Shown piece after piece: positions 1-4,833 of a stretch of 7,634 nucleotides of DNA. The position numbers and the translations under genes were made by a program. A model generated the notes under the pieces. That model was not told where the DNA came from. It searched no databases and was given only the letters and a program-made list of their open reading frames with translations. Origin of the DNA: QQUJ01 sp050287605. GTDB lineage: Bacteria; Pseudomonadota; Gammaproteobacteria; QQUJ01. How positions within the stretch are numbered: position 1 is the first letter of the stretch; every line of letters starts with the position of its first letter. The stretch covers positions 1 through 7,634 of the forward strand of contig JBNKCG010000089.1 of assembly GCA_050287605.1 (NCBI GenBank), given 5' to 3'.

Positions 1-211
1 TTCCGGCATCAAGGAGAAATACATCTTCCAGAAGATGGGCATTCCCTTCCGCCAGATGCACTCCTGGGACTATTCCGGTCCCTATCACGGCTACGACGGC
101 TTCGCCATCTTCGCCCGCGATATGGACATGACCCTGAACAATCCCTGCTGGAGCAAGCTCAAGGCGCCGTGGGAAAAACCGGACACGGAGGTGACGGAAG
201 CGGCCGCCTGA
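1..211 (+). CDS. nifD: Nitrogenase MoFe protein alpha chain, C-terminal part (5' truncated by window)
   Basis: These are the last 69 codons of the nitrogenase alpha subunit, read in the frame starting at base 2 and ending at TGA 209-211. The alpha chain binds the FeMo-cofactor where N2 is reduced. The visible motif MHSWDYSGPYHG contains the His (codon 59-61) equivalent to A. vinelandii alpha-His442, which ligates the Mo atom. The following stretch FARDMDMTLNNPCW is also typical of NifD. From this His to the stop there are 49 more residues, so the full protein would end at about residue 491, close to the A. vinelandii length (492, from memory). The P-cluster cysteines and the cofactor Cys275 lie upstream of the window. 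The tail after PWEKP is short and variable, as is usual. nifH is expected upstream. Identification is certain. Confidence 0.98.
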   Translation, partial: SGIKEKYIFQKMGIPFRQMHSWDYSGPYHGYDGFAIFARDMDMTLNNPCWSKLKAPWEKPDTEVTEAAA

Positions 212-226
212 CGGCGCCTCTGTTCT

Positions 227-283
227 GGGACTCCGCTGCTCAACACTCTCCCCCTCAGTTCCTCCACTAGGCAGCGGGGTCCC
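227..283 (+). promoter_or_regulatory. Intercistronic stem-loop between nifD and nifK
   Basis: Bases 227-239 (GGGACTCCGCTGC) pair with 271-283 (GCAGCGGGGTCCC) to form a 13-bp stem with one G-U wobble (232/278). The 31-nt loop is rich in C and U and contains only two Gs, so it should stay unpaired. No U-run follows, so a Rho-independent terminator is unlikely. It lies in the 140-nt gap between the nifD stop and nifK start, well upstream of the nifK ribosome site at 339-343. The likely role, by inference, is as an mRNA processing or stability element that sets the nifD:nifK ratio. Confidence 0.7.
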
Positions 284-351
284 TCCTAACCGTACAGCGT
301 TTCATCATCAGCCGGCGTCCGCGGATTGGCGGCGCGGCAGGAGATACAGTC

Positions 352-1923
352 ATGAGTCAGACCGTAGAAAAGATCAAACCCAGTTATCCGCTGTTCCGGG
401 ATGACGACTACAAGGAGAGCTTGGCCAACAAGCGCGCCCTGTTCGAAGAGCGTCATCCGGACGAGAAGATCGAGGAGATCTTCCACTGGACCACGACCCA
501 GGAGTACCAGGAGCTCAACTTCCAGCGCGAGGCGCTCACCGTCAACCCCGCCAAGGCGTGTCAGCCGTTGGGTGCGGTGCTGTGCGCACTCGGTTTCGAG
601 AAGACCCTGCCGTACGTGCACGGTTCGCAGGGGTGCGTCGCCTATTTCCGCACCTACTTCAACCGTCACTTCAAAGAGCCGGTGGCCTGCGTGTCTGACT
701 CCATGACCGAGGATGCCGCGGTGTTCGGGGGGCAGAAGAACATGTTCGACGGTCTGGAGAACGCCAAGGCGCTCTACAAGCCCGACATGATCGCGGTCTC
801 CACCACCTGCATGGCCGAGGTGATCGGTGACGACCTCAACGCCTTTATCGCCAACTCGAAAAAGGAAGGTCACGTCCCGGACGAGTTCCCCGTACCCTTC
901 GCGCACACGCCCAGTTTCGTCGGATCGCACACCACCGGCTGGGACAACATGTTCGAAGGCATCCTGCGCTACTTCACCCTCAACCACATGGACGACAAGG
1001 CGGTGGGCAGCAACGGCAAGATCAACATCGTGCCCGGCTTCGAAACCTACCTCGGAAACTTCCGTGTGTTGCGACGCATGCTGGAAGAGATGGACGTCGA
1101 GTACACCCTGCTCAGCGATCCCAGCGAAGTGCTCGACACCCCCGCCGACGGTCACTACGAGATGTACGCGGGCGGCACCACCCAGGACGAGGTAAAGGAT
1201 GCGCCCAACGCTATCGACACGCTGTTGCTGCAGCCCTGGCAGTTGGTGAAGACGCGTAAGTACGTCAAGGACACCTGGAACCAACCCGCCAGCGCCATCG
1301 AGATTCCCATGGGGCTTGAGGGAACCGACGAGTTCCTGATGAAGGTGTCGGAACTGACGGGCAAGCCGATCCCGGCTTCGCTCACCAAGGAACGCGGTCG
1401 CCTGGTGGACATGATGACCGACTCCCACGCCTGGTTGCACGGTAAGAAGTTCGCCCTGTACGGGGACGCCGACTTCGTGCTCGGAATGACCAGGTTTCTG
1501 CTGGAGCTGGGCGCCGAACCGACCCACATCCTCTGCAACCACGCCAACAAGCGCTGGAAGAAGCGGGTAGAGGAGGTGCTGGCCAGCTCGCCTTACGGCG
1601 TCAACGGTACCGTCTACACCGGCGCCGACCTGTGGCACATGCGCTCGCTGGTGTTCACCGACAAGCCCGATTTCCTGATCGGCAACTCCTACGGCAAGTT
1701 CATCCAGCGCGACACGCTGCACAAGGGCAAGGAGTTCGAGGTGCCGCTGATCCGGCTCGGGTTCCCTATCTTCGACCGTCACCACATGCATCGCGACACG
1801 ACGCTGGGTTACGAGGGCGCCATGTACATCCTCAAGACCCTGGTCAACGCGGTCCTGGAACGGCTCGACGAAGAGACGCGCGGAATGGGCGTCACGGACT
1901 ACAACTACGACCTGATCAGGTGA
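352..1923 (+). CDS. nifK: Nitrogenase MoFe protein beta chain NifK
   Basis: This 523-aa protein is the beta subunit of the alpha2-beta2 dinitrogenase. With NifD it holds the [8Fe-7S] P-cluster, which passes electrons from the Fe protein to the FeMo-cofactor. The P-cluster ligands are at the classical positions: Cys70 (NPAKACQPLG), Cys95 (HGSQGCVAYF), Cys153 (STTCMAEVIGDD) and the nearby Ser188 (THTPSF region, TPSFVGSH). The length equals the A. vinelandii protein as I remember it. The N-terminal extension (about residues 1-60) is typical of group I (aerobe/gammaproteobacterial) NifK and is missing from shorter clostridial forms. The C-terminus (DYNYDLIR) is also typical. The start ATG 352 is backed by AGGAG at 339-343, 8 nt upstream. 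It is surely cotranscribed with nifD. It is intact, with no odd residue seen. Confidence 0.98.
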   Translation: MSQTVEKIKPSYPLFRDDDYKESLANKRALFEERHPDEKIEEIFHWTTTQEYQELNFQREALTVNPAKACQPLGAVLCALGFEKTLPYVHGSQGCVAYFRTYFNRHFKEPVACVSDSMTEDAAVFGGQKNMFDGLENAKALYKPDMIAVSTTCMAEVIGDDLNAFIANSKKEGHVPDEFPVPFAHTPSFVGSHTTGWDNMFEGILRYFTLNHMDDKAVGSNGKINIVPGFETYLGNFRVLRRMLEEMDVEYTLLSDPSEVLDTPADGHYEMYAGGTTQDEVKDAPNAIDTLLLQPWQLVKTRKYVKDTWNQPASAIEIPMGLEGTDEFLMKVSELTGKPIPASLTKERGRLVDMMTDSHAWLHGKKFALYGDADFVLGMTRFLLELGAEPTHILCNHANKRWKKRVEEVLASSPYGVNGTVYTGADLWHMRSLVFTDKPDFLIGNSYGKFIQRDTLHKGKEFEVPLIRLGFPIFDRHHMHRDTTLGYEGAMYILKTLVNAVLERLDEETRGMGVTDYNYDLIR

Positions 1924-1929
1924 TTGCGC

Positions 1930-1968
1930 GGGGCGGCGCAAACTCGTGCACCGGGTTTGCGCCGTCCC
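1930..1968 (+). promoter_or_regulatory. Long stem-loop directly after nifK stop
   Basis: Bases 1930-1945 pair with 1953-1968 over 16 bp, with two G-U wobbles (1933/1965 and 1944/1954) and a 7-nt loop (GTGCACC). The core GGCGCAAAC/GTTTGCGCC is perfect. It begins 6 nt after the nifK stop and ends 37 nt before nifT. The downstream bases (TACCGGCAGATG) lack a T-run, so a classical intrinsic terminator is not supported. It more likely protects the 3' end of a processed nifHDK message, or causes partial attenuation so that the accessory genes are expressed less than nifHDK. Function is inferred; the pairing is read directly. Confidence 0.75.
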
Positions 1969-2005
1969 TACCGGCAGATGATCTGACCAGCGGGAGAGTG
2001 TACCC

Positions 2006-2221
2006 ATGCCCAGTGTAATGATCCGGCGCGATGCGCAAGGCGCGCTGCTGTTCTACGTCGCCAAGAAAGACCTCGAGGAGTCGATCTCCTCGGTGGAGTA
2101 CGACAGCGAACAGCAGTGGGGCGGCGAAGTGGCGTTGGCCGATGGCACGAAATACTACATCGATCCCATGAGCCCGCCGCCGCAGTTCCCCACCACGCTG
2201 CGCTTCAAGCGTGTTGACTAA
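2006..2221 (+). CDS. nifT: NifT/FixU family protein
   Basis: This 71-aa protein belongs to the NifT (FixU) family, a small protein almost always encoded directly after nifK. Recognisable features are the start MPSVMIRRD, the central QWGGEVALADGTKYY segment and the end TTLRFKRV. The size matches the family (about 70 aa). Its function is unresolved. In organisms where it was deleted there was little or no effect on diazotrophic growth, and a role in MoFe protein maturation has been suggested. The ATG at 2006 is preceded by GGGAGAG at 1992-1998. No cysteine is present, so it cannot bind a cluster through cysteine by itself. It follows the post-nifK hairpin and probably shares the nifHDK transcript. 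Confidence 0.93.
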   Translation: MPSVMIRRDAQGALLFYVAKKDLEESISSVEYDSEQQWGGEVALADGTKYYIDPMSPPPQFPTTLRFKRVD

Positions 2222-2240
2222 CCCGAACAGCAGCGAAACC

Positions 2241-2312
2241 GCACCCAGCGGGTTGCCGGGTGTCCTGTCCATCAGGCGCTCTGCCGTGGCCATGTTTGGC
2301 ACTGGGGGCAGG
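2241..2312 (+). other. Structured nifT-ferredoxin intercistronic leader
   Basis: The 114-nt gap between nifT and the ferredoxin gene holds two possible hairpins. One is a 6-bp stem, 2241-2246 with 2258-2263. The other is an imperfect hairpin of about 11 bp: 2281-2287 pairs with 2301-2302 plus 2307-2311, and inside it 2289-2292 pairs with 2297-2300 around a TGTT loop. An 8-bp inverted repeat (GCGAAACC at 2233-2240, GGTTTCGC at 2311-2318) could close the whole region but competes with the second hairpin. No sigma-54 site with proper spacing is present. The function, perhaps message stability or ribosome access to the AGGAG at 2323-2327, is a guess. Confidence 0.35.
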
Positions 2313-2335
2313 TTTCGCAAACAGGAGATCCATCC

Positions 2336-2530
2336 ATGGCGTTGAAAATCGTCGCTTCAATCTGCACCGCCTGCACCGATTGCGAATCGGTGTGTCCTAC
2401 CAATTCCATCACTCCGTTCAAGGGGGTCTACAAGATCGACCCGGAGACCTGCACCGAATGCGAAGGCGAGTCGGACATGCCCCAGTGTCTGGACGCGTGT
2501 ATGGAAGACGGTTGTATCGTGCCCGTGTGA
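2336..2530 (+). CDS. 2[4Fe-4S] ferredoxin, nif-associated (FdxN-like)
   Basis: This 64-aa bacterial-type ferredoxin has two cluster motifs. The first is C10-x2-C13-x2-C16-x3-C20-P. The second is C39-x2-C42-x8-C51-x3-C55, with the longer spacer seen in Allochromatium-type 2[4Fe-4S] ferredoxins. By family rule, C10, C13, C16 and C55 bind one cluster and C39, C42, C51 and C20 the other. Such ferredoxins carry very low-potential electrons in the cytoplasm. In nif clusters they serve nitrogenase reduction or FeMo-cofactor synthesis. A ninth cysteine, C60, near the C-terminus is not needed for either cluster. The residue after C55 is Met rather than the more common Pro. The ATG at 2336 has AGGAG at 2323-2327, 8 nt upstream. 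It lies between nifT and nifY. I leave the symbol blank because fdxN is used for several unrelated loci. Confidence 0.93.
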   Translation: MALKIVASICTACTDCESVCPTNSITPFKGVYKIDPETCTECEGESDMPQCLDACMEDGCIVPV

Positions 2531-2531
2531 C

Positions 2532-2574
2532 AGCGTCGCACGCCGAAGACGCTCTAGGAGCGATGGCGACATCG
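2532..2574 (+). other. Small hairpins in ferredoxin-nifY spacer
   Basis: The 80-nt spacer contains AGCGTC (2532-2537) pairing with GACGCT (2548-2553) across a 10-nt loop. Next comes CGATG (2561-2565) pairing with CATCG (2570-2574) around GCGA, a GNRA-type tetraloop. Both stems are short and may be chance in GC-rich DNA. They are recorded because every longer spacer of this operon contains a hairpin. Confidence 0.3.
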
Positions 2575-2610
2575 GCACTCGCCTCAATAGGTAAGCGACA
2601 GGAGAACGAA

Positions 2611-3318
2611 ATGGGTGATATCGCACCGATGCCGCGCGAGATTGCGCTGCGCATCGCACTGGCGGCCCGCGCGCTGCCGGATACCGATCCGCGGCGCCTG
2701 TTGCGCGTGTTGGACGATCTCATGGGTCTGCCACCCACGGCTGAGAAACTGGCGTCGTTGAAACTGAAACAGCTGCGCCAGGGGGCCGACGGTGAGCTGG
2801 CTGAAATCGACAAGCACCTTCTGCAGACCGCCCTCGGCTATCTCACCGGCTCGCTGGCGGCGGAGGTGGAGGAGGTGCTTCCACAAGTGCATCCCTACCG
2901 CGACGGCGATATGCCCGGCTCGGTCCGCGTGGCTTGCGCCTCCAACCGCGGCGAAGAGCTGGACGGGCACTTCGGTTCCTGCAGCCGGTTCCTGGTCTAC
3001 CAGGTGGGGAGCGAGGAGATTCGACTCATCGGTGTGCGTTCGTGCGAGGTGGTGTCCGCTGACGGCGACAAGAATGCGCAGCGCGCCTCGCTGATCGACG
3101 ATTGCCAGGTGCTGTTCGTCGCTTCCATCGGCGGTCCGGCGGCCGCCAAGGTGGTGCGCGCCGGCGTTCACCCCATCAAGCACCCGCAAGGGGGGCCCGC
3201 CCGCGCCCGCCTGGAGGTATTGCAAGCGGTCCTCAGCGGCTCCCCACCGCCGTGGTTGGCCAAGGTGATGGGCCGCGCGGCGGAACAACGCGTGCGATTC
3301 GAGCGTGACGAGGCGTAG
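2611..3318 (+). CDS. nifY: NifY/NafY-type FeMo-cofactor-binding protein (NifX-domain)
   Basis: This 235-aa protein has the two-part build of NifY and NafY. Residues about 5-95 form a helical, SAM-like N-terminal domain, which in NafY contacts apo-dinitrogenase. Residues about 104-210 form a NifX/NifB-C-terminal-type domain that binds the cofactor. The cofactor-binding motif is D118-G-H-F-G122, with His120 equivalent to the key His of NafY. A second conserved stretch is SIGGPAAAKVVRAGVHPIK (172-190). The length fits the family (about 230-245 aa). Such proteins keep apo-MoFe protein in an open form and shuttle FeMo-co into it. The reading frame is open well upstream (to about 2260), but that part overlaps the ferredoxin gene. 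ATG 2611 is chosen because AGGAG lies at 2600-2604, 6 nt away. It could equally be called nafY; the location next to nifT favours nifY. Confidence 0.9.
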   Translation: MGDIAPMPREIALRIALAARALPDTDPRRLLRVLDDLMGLPPTAEKLASLKLKQLRQGADGELAEIDKHLLQTALGYLTGSLAAEVEEVLPQVHPYRDGDMPGSVRVACASNRGEELDGHFGSCSRFLVYQVGSEEIRLIGVRSCEVVSADGDKNAQRASLIDDCQVLFVASIGGPAAAKVVRAGVHPIKHPQGGPARARLEVLQAVLSGSPPPWLAKVMGRAAEQRVRFERDEA

Positions 3319-3406
3319 GTCGAGAGTGCCGGTCTCGCACCGTGCCGCAGCGTATTTGAAGTCCCCGTCGATGCCGGGGTGACTCCGGATGAAACGAGTC
3401 TGAGCT

Positions 3407-3673
3407 ATGGCAATAACGCTTGATGTGATCGACAAGGTGGCTGCGCTGATCGAAGAGATCGGCGTAGGGGAGAAGGGGTTGGCGTGCCTGCGCGACGCCT
3501 TGCCCGACATTCATTTCACCTTATGCCACGACGACGACGTGGTCGGTCCCAAACCGGTTCACGAATCCAACACCTTCAATCTCTATCTGGTGGACGGGCG
3601 TGATCACTGCCTGACGCTGACCAACGACGCCGCGGCTGCTACCGGCGTGGTCGTGGCGGAGGTGGGGGAGTGA
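3407..3673 (+). CDS. Small conserved nif-cluster protein (DUF6129-like), function unknown
   Basis: This is an 88-aa soluble, acidic protein with no signal peptide or membrane segment. The N-terminal part (residues about 4-32) is predicted helical, with a VIDKVAALIEEIG heptad-like pattern. The second half alternates short strands: HFTLCHDDDV, FNLYLVDGRDHCLTLT and TGVVVAEVG. It has three cysteines (27, 40, 68) and a C-H-D-D-D run at 40-44 that could bind metal, but no known cofactor motif. From memory it resembles the DUF6129 family, found in nif clusters after nifY; I cannot verify this without a search. The ribosome site before ATG 3407 is weak. It follows nifY by 88 nt, a gap with a 5-bp stem-loop at 3363-3379, and precedes the next gene closely, so the pair may be coupled. 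Confidence 0.8.
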   Translation: MAITLDVIDKVAALIEEIGVGEKGLACLRDALPDIHFTLCHDDDVVGPKPVHESNTFNLYLVDGRDHCLTLTNDAAAATGVVVAEVGE

Positions 3674-3716
3674 AACCGCGGGCGGTATCGTGCGCGCGCG
3701 CTCACCCGGTACGGTG

Positions 3717-4673
3717 ATGAACCGCGATCCCCTGGGCGCTTCGGGAATGGCCAGTTGCGCGGTGCTGTGCACGCAGATCGTCCCTGAACCCGAACACGGC
3801 GAATTGCTGCGAGGTCTGCGGCAAGTATTTCCCGAACTGGCGTTTCGGCATGTACTCACCCGAGGCGGTTGGCACCGGCTGGGTGGGGTGGTTTCGGCGC
3901 AGGGTCAGCGCATTGCCGACAACGTGACCACATGGGCGCGGCAGGCGTACCGCGGCGACCTGAGTGCGTTGCTGGCCAACTATGCCGATGCCGACTATCG
4001 GGTCACCCGCTTGCAGGGACGCACCCATTACCTGACGGCACCTTGCGGCCCGCGGCCCTGCGATTTCGTCCAGCTCGAAGTGGAGGAGGTGCTGGAGGTG
4101 GTGGATCGCCCGCTGGTCGAGGTGGATCGCCTGCCCGACTGCCTGGAGGAGTTCGTCGATCCCCTGGAGTACACGCCGCTGGCACCTGATCCCGCCTCCC
4201 CGCCGCGTTACCAGTTCCGCCGCTGGTTGGACGTGGCGGTCCACGTGGAAGCGCTGACGAGTAGCGATGGCGAGTGCGTGCCGCTGCGTCGTTTTCTTGC
4301 CGATTGGGAGCACAGCAGTGCGGGCGAGACGCTGGCGTTTTGCCACTGCTGGGTGCTCAGCATGCAGGAATCCGTGGACCGCTATGGTGAGGCGGTGGTG
4401 AGCATGAAACCGGTTCCCGCCTGCACGCCCAGTGCGCCGTATCCGGCCCCGGAACCGGCATTGAGCGGCGCGCGGCTGGCCAATTTCATCCACGGCTTTG
4501 ATCGCGCTCTGGGTTATCCCATGGCTTGGTATTTCCATCTGCTGGCCGGGGGACGCGTGCCTTACCACATCGCCCAGTCCGTGTACGACGACCAGATGGG
4601 CGCCTACGACTACCTTCCGCCGCGTGATCTGAAGATTCTCCGTACCTGGGTGGAGCGGCCGTACGCGCCGTAA
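3717..4673 (+). CDS. Uncharacterised nif-cluster protein with Cys motifs
   Basis: I do not recognise this protein. From ATG 3717 it is 318 aa, cytosolic, without signal peptide or membrane segment. Residues 1-155 are rich in Glu, Leu and Val, with CGPRPC at 110-115 and an acidic run LEVEEVLEVVD at 120-130. A proline-rich linker (156-163) leads to a second half containing FCHCW (208-212). A second Pro-rich stretch (231-247) leads to an aromatic C-terminal block (about 255-318) with GYPMAWYFHLL and YDDQMGAYDYLPPRD. Its eight cysteines, mostly in the pairs C110/C115 and C209/C211, suggest metal or cluster binding, unproven. The start is uncertain: GTG 3690 (nine residues longer, 16 nt after the previous stop) and GTG 3714 are also in frame, and none has a strong ribosome site. 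It lies between nifY-type genes and nifE, suggesting a part in cofactor handling or nitrogenase protection. Confidence 0.8.
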   Translation: MNRDPLGASGMASCAVLCTQIVPEPEHGELLRGLRQVFPELAFRHVLTRGGWHRLGGVVSAQGQRIADNVTTWARQAYRGDLSALLANYADADYRVTRLQGRTHYLTAPCGPRPCDFVQLEVEEVLEVVDRPLVEVDRLPDCLEEFVDPLEYTPLAPDPASPPRYQFRRWLDVAVHVEALTSSDGECVPLRRFLADWEHSSAGETLAFCHCWVLSMQESVDRYGEAVVSMKPVPACTPSAPYPAPEPALSGARLANFIHGFDRALGYPMAWYFHLLAGGRVPYHIAQSVYDDQMGAYDYLPPRDLKILRTWVERPYAP

Positions 4674-4720
4674 CCGGCAGCCCTCCGGGTGTCGCACACG
4701 CTCCACGGTAGCGGGGGCCA

Positions 4721-4736
4721 TGTCGCAAAACCGACA
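4721..4736 (+). promoter_or_regulatory. NifA upstream activator site (TGT-N10-ACA)
   Basis: TGTCGCAAAACCGACA matches the NifA binding consensus TGT-N10-ACA exactly. It is also a perfect dyad, with TGTCG and CGACA arms around a 6-nt centre. Its centre lies about 79 bp upstream of the predicted start site, at the near end of the usual NifA range, and about 53 bp upstream of the -24 element. Confidence 0.8.
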
Positions 4737-4762
4737 TTTGAAACTGGCGTAAAAGTCCGTTG

Positions 4763-4775
4763 CATCAGTCGTTTA
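4763..4775 (+). promoter_or_regulatory. Possible IHF binding site
   Basis: CATCAGTCGTTTA fits the IHF consensus WATCAANNNNTTR with two mismatches, at the first and sixth positions. It lies between the NifA site and the sigma-54 promoter, where IHF commonly bends DNA in nif promoters. The match alone is weak; the position is what makes it worth listing. Confidence 0.3.
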
Positions 4776-4780
4776 TGAGT

Positions 4781-4796
4781 TGGCATGCGGGTTGCT
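4781..4796 (+). promoter_or_regulatory. Sigma-54 (-24/-12) promoter of nifENX
   Basis: TGGCATGCGGGTTGCT matches the sigma-54 consensus TGGCACG-N4-TTGCW with one mismatch (T for C at the sixth base). The essential GG (4782-4783) and GC (4794-4795) have the correct spacing. Transcription should begin near 4807. This makes nifENX expression dependent on RpoN and on an enhancer-binding activator, in line with the NifA site upstream. Confidence 0.85.
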
Positions 4797-4833
4797 CAGT
4801 ACAAGGTACGGATGTCACTCTGGATGTAAACCG

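Larger units (their letters stand above)
4674..4833 (+). promoter_or_regulatory. nifE upstream control region
   Basis: This is the longest gap in the window (160 nt). Its part from about 4720 on is richer in A and T than the flanking genes. It contains, in order, a NifA-type upstream site (4721-4736), an IHF-like sequence (4763-4775), a -24/-12 promoter (4781-4796), a predicted start of transcription near 4807 and a leader of about 27 nt. No convincing terminator for the upstream operon is seen at its 5' end. Readthrough from the upstream genes into nifENX is therefore possible. Confidence 0.8.

Noticed and set aside
286..2007. Long open frame (573 codons) on the minus strand opposite nifK
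   Set aside because: It mirrors nifK, whose metal ligands and motifs are unambiguous. The minus-strand translation is His/Val/Arg/Gln-rich with no recognisable domain, the usual shadow of high-GC third positions.
2296..2311. Sigma-54-like TTGGCAC before the ferredoxin gene
   Set aside because: The GG to GC distance is 10 nt instead of 12 and the TTGC element is missing.
2260..2610. Extending nifY upstream to about base 2260
   Set aside because: The extension lies over the ferredoxin gene in another frame and adds sequence unlike NifY. The AGGAG at 2600-2604 marks ATG 2611.
4690..4705. Second NifA-like site (TGT-N10-CCA)
   Set aside because: The right half-site is CCA rather than ACA and the inner bases are not symmetric.
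3702..4721. 339-codon minus-strand frame opposite the unknown 318-aa gene
   Set aside because: The + strand reading has ordinary protein composition, G/C-rich third positions and the same orientation as its neighbours. The minus reading is Arg/His/Gln-rich and would run over the NifA site.
4745..4764. Second -24/-12-like pair (CTGGCG ... GTTGCA) upstream of nifE
   Set aside because: The GG to GC distance is 16 nt, four too many. The properly spaced site at 4781-4796 explains the region.
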